DNA of 64,000 nucleotides from Clostridium_X cadaveris (GCF_039521325.1 NZ_BAAACD010000044.1); one strand, 5' to 3'; counted from the first letter of the stretch, positions 8,901-18,219 are shown. The notes: generated from the letters alone by a model not told the origin. A program made the numbers and translations.

Positions 8901-9716
8901 ATGACAAGTAAATATTTCGCACAAAACTTATTTGGAATTAAGGGATTAAACATTGCTTGGTATGGAGTGATAATAGGGTGTGGTATATTAATAGGAACTA
9001 TTATTGCTGGAAGAGAAGCGAACAAACAAAAGTTAAAGAGTGATTTAATATCTGATTTTCTACTTTTTGCATTGCCTATATCTATTATAGGTGCTAGAGC
9101 TTATTATGTAATATTCCAATGGGAACAATATCAATACAATCCTATAAAGATTTTTTCTATATGGGAAGGCGGAATAGCTATCTATGGAGGTGTCATAGGT
9201 GGGTTTATAGCTGCAGTATTATTTTGCAAATTCAATAAATTCCCGTTGATGCGGCTAATAGATATAGTTGTACCTAGTCTTATTCTTGGTCAAGCAATAG
9301 GGCGTTGGGGGAACTTTGTCAATCAAGAAGCCTTTGGAAATCTCGTTACAAATCCTAATCTTCAATTTTTTCCATTTGCTGTGTACATAGATAAACTAGG
9401 AGAATGGCATCAAGCTACATTTTTTTATGAAAGTATGTGGAATTTAGGAGTGTTTTTAATTCTAATAGCATTTAGGTATCGTAAGAAGATTAAATTCCAT
9501 GGACAACTTTTAGCTATGTATTTTGTTGGATATGGACTAGGCAGGCTATGGATAGAAGGTCTTAGAACTGATAGCTTATATCTTTTCCCTGGCTTTAGGG
9601 CTTCACAAGTACTTTCGCTTATACTGATTATTATAGGAGCAATAATGTTGATATTCCATAAAAAATTAATATTATCTTATTCTAATGATTATAAAGGCAA
9701 ATATTCATTAGAGTAG
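8901..9716 (+). CDS. lgt: Prolipoprotein diacylglyceryl transferase
   Basis: Transfers diacylglycerol from phosphatidylglycerol to the lipobox cysteine of prelipoproteins, the first step of lipoprotein maturation. The 271-residue protein has about seven membrane helices and the Lgt signature GQAIGRWGNFVNQEAFG, with EGGIAIYGGVIGG before it and FFYESMWNL after it. Lipoproteins elsewhere in this window (PrsA-like at 32.1 kb, the 62.7-kb gene) would be substrates. Ribosome site AGGATGGG. Confidence 0.97.
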   Translation: MTSKYFAQNLFGIKGLNIAWYGVIIGCGILIGTIIAGREANKQKLKSDLISDFLLFALPISIIGARAYYVIFQWEQYQYNPIKIFSIWEGGIAIYGGVIGGFIAAVLFCKFNKFPLMRLIDIVVPSLILGQAIGRWGNFVNQEAFGNLVTNPNLQFFPFAVYIDKLGEWHQATFFYESMWNLGVFLILIAFRYRKKIKFHGQLLAMYFVGYGLGRLWIEGLRTDSLYLFPGFRASQVLSLILIIIGAIMLIFHKKLILSYSNDYKGKYSLE

Positions 9717-9757
9717 ATAATACTACAGTGAAAATATTTTTATAGATAAATAAAAAA

Positions 9758-9780
9758 ATAACCTTAGTTTAAGGTTATCT
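9758..9780 (-). terminator. Terminator of asnS (minus strand)
   Basis: A 9-bp stem (9758-9766 with 9770-9778) reads into a T-run on the minus strand. Confidence 0.7.
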
Positions 9781-9798
9781 TTTAGTGGTTAGTGTTAG

Positions 9799-9832
9799 GA
9801 TAGCGTTATTTTTAAATAACGCTATCTTTTTA
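9799..9832 (+). terminator. Terminator of lgt
   Basis: A 12-bp inverted repeat (GATAGCGTTATT with its complement) is followed by TTTTT on the plus strand. Confidence 0.85.
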
Positions 9833-9875
9833 GAGTTTATAACCCATGTATTAAAACAAAATTTTGAACGTTTTT

Positions 9876-11267
9876 CTAGAATTCAGCTGTTCCAGTAGTT
9901 CTTGGGAATGGGATAACGTCTCTGATGTTGCTCATTCCTGTGATATACATGATAAGTCTTTCAAAGCCTAATCCAAAACCAGCGTGTTTTGTTCCGCCGT
10001 ATTTTCTAAGTTCTAAATACCACCAGTAATCTTCCTTATGAAGTCCAAGCTCTTCGATTCTCTTTTCAAGAACGTCAAGTCTTTCTTCTCTCTGACTTCC
10101 ACCGATGATTTCTCCTATACCAGGAACTAAGCAGTCAGTAGCAGCGACTGTCTTTCCATCATCATTCATTCTCATATAGAATGCTTTGATCTCTTTTGGA
10201 TAGTCAGTTACAAAAACTGGTCTCTTAAACACTTCTTCTGTTAAATATCTTTCATGCTCAGTTTGTAGGTCAGAACCCCATGATACTGGATATTCAAACT
10301 TCTTGGCAGCCTTTTGTAAAAGCTCTACAGCTTCAGTATAAGTGACTCTTCCAAAATCAGAAGAAACTACATTAGTTAATCTATCTAATAATCCCTTATC
10401 AACAAATGAACTAAAGAATTGCATTTCCTCAGGACATTCGTCCATAACATACTTGATAACATATTTAAGCATATCTTCTGCAAGTTCCATATCATCTTGA
10501 AGATCAGCAAATGCTATCTCAGGCTCAATCATCCAGAACTCAGCAGCGTGTCTTGCTGTGTTTGAGTTTTCAGCTCTAAAAGTTGGTCCAAAAGTATAAA
10601 CATTCTTGAATGCTAAAGCGAAACACTCAGCGTTTAACTGACCAGAAACTGTAAGGTTGGTTTCCTTTCCGAAGAAATCTTCTTTAAAGTCTATAGATCC
10701 ATCTTCAGTTTTTGGAACATCCTTAAGGTCTAAAGTTGTAAGCTGGAACATTTCTCCTGCACCCTCACAGTCGCTTCCAGTTATTATTGGAGTATGAGTA
10801 TATACAAATCCTCTTTCTTGGAAGAATTTGTGTATAGCATAAGCTGCTACAGATCTTACTCTAAATACAGCAGAGAATGCGTTGCTTCTTGGTCTTAAGT
10901 GAGCTATTGATCTAAGATATTCAAAGCTGTGTCTCTTCTTTTGAAGAGGATAATCAGAGTTTGACAATCCTTCAACAACTATAGTAGTAGCTTTTATTTC
11001 AAAAGGCTGCTTTGCCTGTGGAGTAGCAACTACCTTTCCCACAACTGTTAATGATGAACTTATAGGAAGTTTTGCAATCTCCTTAAAGTTTTCTAGAGAG
11101 TCATCAAAAACTATTTGAAGGTTTTTAAAAAATGTACCATCATTTAATTCTATGAATCCAAAAGTCTTAGAATCTCTAAGTGTTCTAATCCAACCACATA
11201 TAGATATTTCGCTATCTATATATTTGTCACTGTTTCTATAAAGTTCTTTTATAGATATCTTTTCCAT
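9876..11267 (-). CDS. asnS: Asparagine-tRNA ligase
   Basis: A class IIb aminoacyl-tRNA synthetase that charges tRNA-Asn; 463 residues, the normal length. An N-terminal OB-fold anticodon-binding domain (about 1-110) precedes the class II core, with motif 2 around FRAENSNTARHAAEF and motif 3 in GFGLGFERLIMY. The NTARH segment fits AsnRS. The gene is preceded by a T-box leader with an Asn specifier, so its expression should follow tRNA-Asn charging. A tRNA-Asn gene lies in the same window at 57.3 kb. Confidence 0.97.
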   Translation of the reverse strand: MEKISIKELYRNSDKYIDSEISICGWIRTLRDSKTFGFIELNDGTFFKNLQIVFDDSLENFKEIAKLPISSSLTVVGKVVATPQAKQPFEIKATTIVVEGLSNSDYPLQKKRHSFEYLRSIAHLRPRSNAFSAVFRVRSVAAYAIHKFFQERGFVYTHTPIITGSDCEGAGEMFQLTTLDLKDVPKTEDGSIDFKEDFFGKETNLTVSGQLNAECFALAFKNVYTFGPTFRAENSNTARHAAEFWMIEPEIAFADLQDDMELAEDMLKYVIKYVMDECPEEMQFFSSFVDKGLLDRLTNVVSSDFGRVTYTEAVELLQKAAKKFEYPVSWGSDLQTEHERYLTEEVFKRPVFVTDYPKEIKAFYMRMNDDGKTVAATDCLVPGIGEIIGGSQREERLDVLEKRIEELGLHKEDYWWYLELRKYGGTKHAGFGLGFERLIMYITGMSNIRDVIPFPRTTGTAEF

Positions 11268-11297
11268 TGTAAAAACTCCTTTCGATATTTAATATAA

Positions 11298-11572
11298 TAA
11301 AAAAACCTTTCATCCCTAAAAAATATAAGGGACGAAAGGTATAATTCCGTGGTACCACCCAATTTGCTGAAAACAGCCGCTCATATCTGCACAATGTAAT
11401 GCAGCTCAACGTATAACGGGTTGACTCCGTCTAAGTCTACTCTCTAAAAAGATTTCGGTTAGAAGCTCCGAGATGTTCTTCAATATAAGTTTCATACAAG
11501 GCTTTCACCAACCCTTGCTCGCTAAGACTACCTCTTATATTTACTCTTCTCATCACAGCCATAATATATTAT
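11298..11572 (-). promoter_or_regulatory. T-box riboswitch controlling asnS (Asn specifier)
   Basis: Read on the minus strand. The stem I region holds the distal segment GCAAGGGTTGGTGAAAGCC and a specifier AAC (plus-strand 11475-11477) followed by A, which matches asparagine. The conserved T-box GGGTGGTACCACGG lies at 11347-11360. A terminator stem (11305-11317 with 11328-11340) ends in seven T. Known mechanism: uncharged tRNA-Asn stabilises the antiterminator. Confidence 0.95.
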
Positions 11573-11581
11573 ATACAATAT

Positions 11582-11609
11582 ATTATAACCATGTTATAAA
11601 AAAAATCAA
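11582..11609 (-). promoter_or_regulatory. Promoter of the asnS T-box transcript
   Basis: Minus-strand TTGATT (11604-11609), 16-base spacer, TATAAT (11582-11587), just upstream of the T-box leader. Confidence 0.6.
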
Positions 11610-11674
11610 CTATTATTAACTGGGTGTTCAGCATTATTTGGACAAATTTAGAAATCATAAATCGAAATGAAGGA

Positions 11675-12187
11675 TTAAGAAGATTCATATTTGTCTTTGT
11701 CTAATATTATTAAGGCTCTTGTAAGCTCTTCTGTATGTTCTTTTTCATCTTTTGTTATATGACGGATTAGGTTGATTAATTTTTCATCACTAAGGTGAGA
11801 AATAAGATCTTCATAAAGAATTATAGCTTCTAATTCTCCCTTTATAGCATCTCTAATATTTGTAAGCAAATTATTTTTAGTGTTTTTGAAGTGAATTTCA
11901 TCTTTATACTTATCTTTCAAAGATATTTGAATGTGCTCAGAAGCTTCTTCTGATAATTTACATTCTTCTTCATCTACGGATCTTAGTGCATCTAGAAATT
12001 CCATATAATGATGTTTTTCTTCTTCTCTTATGTGGTGGAAGAGCTCTTTAACTTCCTTGTTATCAGTAGCACTTATAAAACTAGTATAATCATTAATCGC
12101 AACCAGCTCGGCAATCATTCCTTCTCTAAGAAGAGTTTGAATGTCTTTTAAAAGGCCTTGAGGCTGCCTATCAGTTGTATAACTCAT
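11675..12187 (-). CDS. Ferritin-like domain (rubrerythrin-related) protein
   Basis: A 170-residue, highly charged, all-helical protein. Two related halves each carry a glutamate followed by an ExxH motif: REEEKHHYMEF near residues 52-62 and KDEKEHTEEL near 145-154. That is the carboxylate-bridged di-iron pattern of ferritin-like/rubrerythrin proteins. There is no rubredoxin-type Cys4 domain, so it is not a full rubrerythrin. The likely role is iron binding or peroxide handling in an anaerobe (inference). ATG start with TAGGAGA ribosome site; appears monocistronic. Confidence 0.75.
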   Translation of the reverse strand: MSYTTDRQPQGLLKDIQTLLREGMIAELVAINDYTSFISATDNKEVKELFHHIREEEKHHYMEFLDALRSVDEEECKLSEEASEHIQISLKDKYKDEIHFKNTKNNLLTNIRDAIKGELEAIILYEDLISHLSDEKLINLIRHITKDEKEHTEELTRALIILDKDKYESS

Positions 12188-12428
12188 AAAATCTCCTAAA
12201 AATTGTTAGTATATAATATTATATTCATTATATTATAATAGAGTTACATAAAATAAAGCTTAAAATATAAAAATAAAGTATTAAGTATGATGAAACTAAA
12301 AATACAAAAAAGTTACAAATAAAAATTATTTTACCAAAATTAGGTTGAAAAAAAAACAAAATTGTGAAATAATTTTAATATGCCATTTAACATGTATAAA
12401 ATAATACATTCAATAGCTGGAGGCTTTT

Positions 12429-14087
12429 ATGGATAAGAAAATTTCAGATGAAGTAAACAGTAAAATTGAACAAGTTGATAACATAATATACAAGGATTTA
12501 AATAAAGCATATGAAATAGCTAACGAAGCATATGAAATGTCAAAACAATATAATCTTCGCTTACAGCAGGGAAAATCATTGATGGCATTGTGTAAGGTGT
12601 TTAGGGCAGAAGGAAAGATAAGTCAGTGTTTAGAGTATGCTTATGAAGCTCTTGGAATTTTTAGTGATTTAGGCAATAAAGAAAAAAAAATTCAGGCTCT
12701 AAACATGATATCTATATGTTATTATTATAGCAATGTATATGATAAAGCTACTCAATACTTATTTGAGGCTTTAGAATTATGCGAAGATATAAGAGATGAT
12801 TTCATGTTAAGCTATATTTTAAATAATATTGGGGATATATATAGAGAATCAAAAAAACTTGCTGATGCTTTAGAGTATTATAATAAATCTTATAAAATAT
12901 GTGAGGGTTCAAAATTTAGTTGGAATAAAGGCTACATCTTAAAGAATATAGGAAAGGTTTATTTTGATATGGGAAAATTTGATGAAGCAATGGAGTGGTT
13001 TTCAAAGAGTTACTATATGGCAATAAAATGTAAGGATTATGTTGAACTAGGACAGATAGAAAGTCAGATGGGAAACGTTTATGTAAAATTAGAAGATTAC
13101 AACAAAGCTAAAGCGTGTTACCAAAAATCCTTAGAAAGATTTAAAGAAACAGATGGAAGAAGGTATGAAATAGATTCTCTAATAGGTCTTGGAAGGATAG
13201 AATTAAAGAAAAAACCTAAGAATGCTATAAGCTATTTTGAGAAAGCTATTGAAGAATGTGATGAAATAAGTGATGATAGAAAATTAAGCTATATTTATTC
13301 TATACTTGCTAATTATTATGAAGAAAATGAGAATTATAAGCTTGCATTGGAGTATGAAAAAAAGCATTATAATATTAGTGAAAAAATAAATACAATAATG
13401 ATTGGATATAAGCTTGAAATAATAAAGTTTGAGCTTGCAAAAATAAATATAAATTCTAAAATAGAATCATTTAAGACCATAAATGAGCAACTGGAAGAAG
13501 AAATACATAATCATGAGGAGAAATTAAAAGAATTAACTGCATTAAATGATTCTTTAAAGGAAAAAGCAAATTATGACCATCTTACAGGACTAGCAAATAG
13601 ACATTTTATAGATACATACATGAATAACTTATGGGCTGAATGCAATGAGAAAAACCAAAGTATCTTTGTCATGATTATGGATATAGATGATTTTAAAAGA
13701 TTTAATGACCATTGGGGTCATGCTGAAGGTGATGAATGCTTAAAGAAAGTAGCTGCTATACTTGATGAAAATAATTTATCATTAAAGTCTTTCACTGGAA
13801 GATATGGGGGAGAAGAATTTATATTCTTCAAGAAAGATATAACATATGAAGAGGCTTTAAATATAGGAGAATTTTTTAGAACAAAAGTTAGTGAATTGAA
13901 TCTTAAGTATAACGAAAATTATGATGAAAATGTGACTTTAAGCATAGGCGGGGTTATAGGGTATACTTCTGATTTAAGGGATATAAAAACTGCAATAGAT
14001 ATGGCTGACAAACAGCTTTATGTTTCAAAAAATATGGGTAAAAATATAGTTAATATTGTTTCAACAACAATTAATAACTATTTATAA
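12429..14087 (+). CDS. Soluble TPR-repeat diguanylate cyclase (GGDEF)
   Basis: 552 residues with no membrane helix. Residues about 15-340 are tetratricopeptide repeats, about 345-380 a coiled-coil linker, and about 385-545 a GGDEF domain with GGEEF at 460-464, an active-type signature. The site nine residues upstream, where RxxD product-inhibition motifs usually lie, reads SLKS, so feedback inhibition by c-di-GMP at that site is unlikely. The TPR array probably senses a protein or peptide partner (inference). Ribosome site CTGGAGGC. It stands alone. Confidence 0.92.
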   Translation: MDKKISDEVNSKIEQVDNIIYKDLNKAYEIANEAYEMSKQYNLRLQQGKSLMALCKVFRAEGKISQCLEYAYEALGIFSDLGNKEKKIQALNMISICYYYSNVYDKATQYLFEALELCEDIRDDFMLSYILNNIGDIYRESKKLADALEYYNKSYKICEGSKFSWNKGYILKNIGKVYFDMGKFDEAMEWFSKSYYMAIKCKDYVELGQIESQMGNVYVKLEDYNKAKACYQKSLERFKETDGRRYEIDSLIGLGRIELKKKPKNAISYFEKAIEECDEISDDRKLSYIYSILANYYEENENYKLALEYEKKHYNISEKINTIMIGYKLEIIKFELAKININSKIESFKTINEQLEEEIHNHEEKLKELTALNDSLKEKANYDHLTGLANRHFIDTYMNNLWAECNEKNQSIFVMIMDIDDFKRFNDHWGHAEGDECLKKVAAILDENNLSLKSFTGRYGGEEFIFFKKDITYEEALNIGEFFRTKVSELNLKYNENYDENVTLSIGGVIGYTSDLRDIKTAIDMADKQLYVSKNMGKNIVNIVSTTINNYL

Positions 14088-14095
14088 AATAGAGG

Positions 14096-14133
14096 AGGGT
14101 AGAAAGTAAACAAATTACTTTCTACCCTCTTGT
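14096..14133. terminator. Hairpin between the GGDEF gene and the ABC operon
   Basis: A perfect 14-bp stem (14096-14109 with 14115-14128) lies between convergent genes. T-runs are weak on both sides, so terminator strength is uncertain. Confidence 0.6.
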
Positions 14134-14176
14134 GTATTTAATTTAAATTATTTTTATAAAGATACTCCAAATTGGT

Positions 14177-15967
14177 TTAAGCGCCTTCTTTTAAGAAACG
14201 GTATTGGGCCATATATAGATTATAGTAGTAACCTTTAAGTTTTAAAAGTTCATCGTGAGTACCGGCTTCAACTATTCTTCCATCATCTATAACCATGATT
14301 TTATCACAGTCACGGATGGTTGATAATCTGTGTGCTATTACAAAAGAAGTCCTTCCTTTTAATAGCTTATTTATACCATTTTGAACTAACATTTCCGTAT
14401 AAGTATCAATATTAGAAGTAGCTTCATCTAATATTAATATTCTTGGATTAGCAAGAAGGGCTCTTGCAAAAGAAATAAGCTGTCTTTGTCCAACTGAAAG
14501 CCTAGAACCTCTTTCATTCACTTCAGTTTCGTAACCATCTTCTAGTTTCATTATAAAATCATGAGCATTTACAGCTTTAGCAGCAGCTATTACTTCGTCA
14601 TCTGTTGCGTCAAGTCTTCCGTATCGGATATTTTCTTTTATTGTATCAGAGAAGAGGAAAGTATCTTGAAGCATTATTCCCATCTGACCTCTCAAAGATT
14701 CCAATGTGACAGAACGCACGTCTATTCCATCAATCAATACTGAACCGTCGGTGACATCATAAAATCTGCTTAAAAGATTTATTATAGTAGTTTTACCAGC
14801 ACCGGTAGCTCCAACTAAAGCTATGCTATCTCCAGGATTAACTTTAAAAGAAACATTTTTCAAGACTGTTACATCATCGTCATCATAAGCAAAGGAAACT
14901 TCCTTAAATTCTACAGTTCCTTTTATCTTTGGCATCTCACTAGCGCCATCTGATGATACGATATCAGGTTCAACAGACATTATCTCGAAAATTCTTTCAG
15001 CTGCAGCAAAGTTGGTTATTAATGTGTTATAGAAGTCTGAAATATTCATTATAGGACGCCAAAACATAGTTATATACATCGAAAATGCTACCAAGGTTCC
15101 TATAGATATATCTGAAGATACAATGAGTTTTGCTCCAAGCCAGTAAACTAATATTGTTCCAACTCCCCAAGATAATTCGACTAAAGGCCAAAATAAATCG
15201 TTTAGCTTTACAGCGCTATTGAAGGAATCCATCATTTCAGAAACCATATTATGAAATCTTGATTCTGATTTTTTCTCTTCTGCGAATCCTTGAACAACCT
15301 TTATACCAGAAAAATCTTCATGAGTATAGGCATTAACATTTGAACGCTTTTGTCTGTAAGATAACCAACGGCTTCTAGATTTAGCTTCTATTGAGAATAA
15401 ACCTAGACCTAATACAGGAAGTATTATCATTGCAGCCACAGCCAAATTAAAGTTTAGAGAAAACATTATAATTGTTACAAATACCAGACTTAAAAGTTGA
15501 GGTATAAAGCTGGTTATGCTTGTAGCAAATAAAGACTTTAATGCATTTACATCACCCATTACACGAGCTAAAACTTTTCCAACAGGTCTGTTATCAAAGA
15601 AAGAAAAGGAAAGCTTCTGAATGTGACTATAAAGATCATGTCTTATAGTTATTAGGATACTGTTTGTAACCTGAGACATCATTATTATTCTGATCCTTGC
15701 AGCAAATAATGAAATCAAGTTAACTACCATAAGCCCTAAAGCGATGACGACGAGGCCACCTATATTTGAGTTAGGAACAAAGTCATCAAGGGCCATTTTC
15801 AGCAGGTAAGGATTTATAAGACCACATGCTGTTACGAATATCATAAGAAGTATAACTATAGCTACTTTTCCTTTAAAAGGTTTTAAGTAGGAAGCTAGTT
15901 TTTTTAATATATATCTTCTAGAATGAAATTCTAGTTTTTCATCTTGATTTGTAGAATTTCTAGCCAT
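14177..15967 (-). CDS. Heterodimeric ABC exporter subunit with catalytic Walker B (BmrD/LmrD-like)
   Basis: 596 residues: an N-terminal six-helix exporter membrane domain, then an ATPase domain. Walker A is GATGAGKTT and Walker B ends LDEATS, retaining the catalytic Glu, but the signature motif is LSVGQ rather than LSGGQ. With the upstream subunit it should form one full ATP site and one degenerate site, as in BmrCD, LmrCD and TM287/288. The start overlaps the stop of the upstream gene by one base. Substrate unknown; multidrug export is the usual role of the family. Confidence 0.9.
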   Translation of the reverse strand: MARNSTNQDEKLEFHSRRYILKKLASYLKPFKGKVAIVILLMIFVTACGLINPYLLKMALDDFVPNSNIGGLVVIALGLMVVNLISLFAARIRIIMMSQVTNSILITIRHDLYSHIQKLSFSFFDNRPVGKVLARVMGDVNALKSLFATSITSFIPQLLSLVFVTIIMFSLNFNLAVAAMIILPVLGLGLFSIEAKSRSRWLSYRQKRSNVNAYTHEDFSGIKVVQGFAEEKKSESRFHNMVSEMMDSFNSAVKLNDLFWPLVELSWGVGTILVYWLGAKLIVSSDISIGTLVAFSMYITMFWRPIMNISDFYNTLITNFAAAERIFEIMSVEPDIVSSDGASEMPKIKGTVEFKEVSFAYDDDDVTVLKNVSFKVNPGDSIALVGATGAGKTTIINLLSRFYDVTDGSVLIDGIDVRSVTLESLRGQMGIMLQDTFLFSDTIKENIRYGRLDATDDEVIAAAKAVNAHDFIMKLEDGYETEVNERGSRLSVGQRQLISFARALLANPRILILDEATSNIDTYTEMLVQNGINKLLKGRTSFVIAHRLSTIRDCDKIMVIDDGRIVEAGTHDELLKLKGYYYNLYMAQYRFLKEGA

Positions 15968-17709
15968 TAAACCACCTCTTTCTCTTCAGCCTCTATGAAG
16001 TCCTTAAACTGTTCACAGTAAATTTCGTAGTATTTACCTTTTTGTTTTAAAAGCTCCTCATGAGTACCACGTTCTACTATAGTACCGTGGTCCATGAATA
16101 TTATTAAATCTGCACTTTTAACAGCAGATATTCTATGAGCTATTATAAATGTTGTTGCTTTGGACTTATTTTCATTTAGATTTTTTAATAGTGTAAATTC
16201 TGTTTCCATATCTAAGGCTGAGGTTGAATCATCTAATATTAAGATTGAGGAATCCTTTACTAGGGATCTTGCTATACACAATCTTTGTTTTTGACCACCA
16301 GAAAGGCCTATTCCTCTTTCCCCGATTATGGTATCATAACCGTCTTCTAATTCATTTATAAATTCACTTGCACAGGAAAGAGAGCACGCTCTTTCGATTT
16401 CATACTTAGTTGCATCAGTTTTACTAAAACGTATATTTTCTTCTATTGTATCTGAAAACAAAAATGTATCTTGAGGTATGATAGACATAGTCTCTCTTAA
16501 TTTTTGAAGATTATAGTTTTTTACATTAACTCCATCAATGTTAACTTCACCGCCACATACGTCGTAATATCTGCCAATTAAGTTAACTAAAGAAGATTTA
16601 CCTGAACCTGTAGTTCCCATGATGGCTATAGTAGAACCAGCCTTTACATCAAGATTTATATCGTGAAGGATTATTTCATCATTATATTTAAATGAGACAT
16701 CCTTAAATGATATATCTCCAGAGATTTTTTCGGGATTATATTGATTTACTTTAGGAGAATGAATATCAGGTTTTTCATCTAATATCTTGAATATTTTTTT
16801 GGCAGAAGCACTGTTTTCGGCAAGCATATTAGATAATTCTCCCAAGTTCCTCATAGGCCATATTAGGTTTCCTATATAACCGTTGAAGGCAACAAGGGTT
16901 CCAATAGAAACACCTTCACCCATAACTAGATAGCCTCCAAATGTTATCATAATTACGATCGAAAGATTGGTTAAAAACTCTATAGATGGAAGGTGATTTC
17001 CGACTATATGAGCTTGTTTCATATTCAAATTATAGTAAGATCTATTCATGTTTAGGAATTTTTCCTTTTCATAACCTTCTCTTGCAAAGGCTTTAACGAG
17101 TCTTACACCAGCTATATTTTCCTGAGCTGTAGTGTTCATAACAGCATTTTGGTCACTTATCTTGTCATATACAGCTGAGATTTTCTTTTCAAACTTCATT
17201 GCTATAAAAGCTATAGGAAACATGATAATTATACAGGCAACAGCTAGTTTAGCGTTGAGATAAAATAAAGCGGCTGAGCCTAAAACAAAGTAAATGATAT
17301 TTTCAACGAACAATCTGAGTCCGAAAGAGACTGTTCTCCAAATAACTTCTACGTCTTCACCTATTCTAGACATTAATTCACCTGTATTTGTATTATCAAA
17401 ATAAGTAAAGGGAAGACTTTGTATGTGATTAAACAATTCACATTTTATATCATGATTTACTTTAGTTGATAAATAGTCAAAAACAAATTCTTTAATATAT
17501 CCAAGAATAGCTCTTCCTAGGGTTATGCCTAAAAGGGCAGCAAGTATAGGTGTAAGCAAGGAACCGTTTCCCCCTATGAGAACCTTGTCTACAATTTCTT
17601 TTGTAAGGTAAGGATTGAACATGTCCAATAGAATGTTTAAAAGCATTGCTATGGATGGAACAATCAGTAAGATTTTGTACTTTAGTACATACTTGAAAAT
17701 TCTCTTCAT
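15967..17709 (-). CDS. Heterodimeric ABC exporter subunit with degenerate Walker B (BmrC/LmrC-like)
   Basis: 580 residues with an N-terminal membrane domain and a C-terminal ATPase domain. Walker A is GTTGSGKSS and the signature is the canonical LSGGQ, but Walker B reads LDDSTSALD, with Asp where the catalytic Glu should be. This complements the downstream partner, which has LDE and a changed signature, and identifies the pair as an asymmetric heterodimer. Ribosome site AAGGGGGAAATTAA before ATG. A peptide-coding leader with two hairpins lies directly upstream. Confidence 0.9.
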   Translation of the reverse strand: MKRIFKYVLKYKILLIVPSIAMLLNILLDMFNPYLTKEIVDKVLIGGNGSLLTPILAALLGITLGRAILGYIKEFVFDYLSTKVNHDIKCELFNHIQSLPFTYFDNTNTGELMSRIGEDVEVIWRTVSFGLRLFVENIIYFVLGSAALFYLNAKLAVACIIIMFPIAFIAMKFEKKISAVYDKISDQNAVMNTTAQENIAGVRLVKAFAREGYEKEKFLNMNRSYYNLNMKQAHIVGNHLPSIEFLTNLSIVIMITFGGYLVMGEGVSIGTLVAFNGYIGNLIWPMRNLGELSNMLAENSASAKKIFKILDEKPDIHSPKVNQYNPEKISGDISFKDVSFKYNDEIILHDINLDVKAGSTIAIMGTTGSGKSSLVNLIGRYYDVCGGEVNIDGVNVKNYNLQKLRETMSIIPQDTFLFSDTIEENIRFSKTDATKYEIERACSLSCASEFINELEDGYDTIIGERGIGLSGGQKQRLCIARSLVKDSSILILDDSTSALDMETEFTLLKNLNENKSKATTFIIAHRISAVKSADLIIFMDHGTIVERGTHEELLKQKGKYYEIYCEQFKDFIEAEEKEVV

Positions 17710-17738
17710 TTAATTTCCCCCTTTTTGTCAAAAATAAA

Positions 17739-17760
17739 AGACCATGGTTATCCATGGTCT
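17739..17760 (-). terminator. Second leader hairpin before the ABC exporter genes
   Basis: A perfect 9-bp stem (17739-17747 with 17752-17760) with a 4-base loop. On the minus strand it is followed by TTTTATTTTTG, then by the exporter ribosome site. It could act as a second terminator or as an alternative pairing partner for the first hairpin, since both stems contain CCATGG. Confidence 0.65.
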
Positions 17761-17779
17761 AAAATATGCATTTGAGCAT

Positions 17780-17812
17780 AAAAAAGCCATGGATATTATA
17801 ACCCATGGCTTC
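17780..17812 (-). terminator. Leader terminator (attenuator) of the ABC exporter operon
   Basis: Minus-strand stem AGCCATGG / CCATGGCT (17803-17810 with 17785-17792) followed by a T-run. It lies 23 bases after the leader peptide stop codon and before the structural genes, the position expected of an attenuator. Confidence 0.75.
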
Positions 17813-17834
17813 TAGAAGACTTTTTTTCAAATAA

Positions 17835-17918
17835 TTAAAAATAAGTTCCACAAGAGATAGGGTTATATTTAAACTCTAAATTAATTGCACATGCTGATGC
17901 GTTCATTATAAATAACAT
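17835..17918 (-). CDS. 27-residue leader peptide of the ABC exporter operon
   Basis: An open frame with an optimal AAGGAGG ribosome site 7 bases before ATG. The peptide begins MLFIMNASAC and ends ISCGTYF. It sits between a near-consensus promoter and two CCATGG hairpins, in front of a BmrCD-like exporter pair. In Bacillus subtilis the BmrB leader peptide mediates ribosome-dependent attenuation of bmrCD, and this arrangement looks analogous. Sequence homology to BmrB is not claimed. Confidence 0.75.
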   Translation of the reverse strand: MLFIMNASACAINLEFKYNPISCGTYF

Positions 17919-17959
17919 TTTCCTACCTCCTTTTCTTATAAAATAAATACTACACTAAT

Positions 17960-17988
17960 AGAATATTACCATAGACGAGCTATGTCAA
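17960..17988 (-). promoter_or_regulatory. Promoter of the ABC exporter leader
   Basis: Minus-strand TTGACA (17983-17988), 17-base spacer, TATTCT (17960-17965). It lies about 40 bases before the leader peptide start. Confidence 0.75.
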
Positions 17989-18155
17989 TTAATAATTTTA
18001 AAAATTAAGACAATTCTGTACTAATACAGAAGTTATAAAAAATAGGAAACCTTTTGATGAAGTGAAAATTGTATTAGTGAGAATAAATGGTTTCTAGAAT
18101 TGTGGAGAAATTAATGATAAAAGCTACAAACCTATATGATTTTAGATATACAAAA

Positions 18156-18186
18156 AAGCACTGGAATCTAAAAATTACCAGTGCCT
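18156..18186 (-). terminator. Terminator of murC
   Basis: Stem GGCACTGG / CCAGTGC (7 bp, 18158-18164 with 18178-18184) followed by six T on the minus strand. The remaining stretch between here and the exporter promoter (about 17990-18155) shows no gene. Confidence 0.75.
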
Positions 18187-18219
18187 TTGAACTTTTCACT
18201 ATTATCTCTTCACTCTTAA

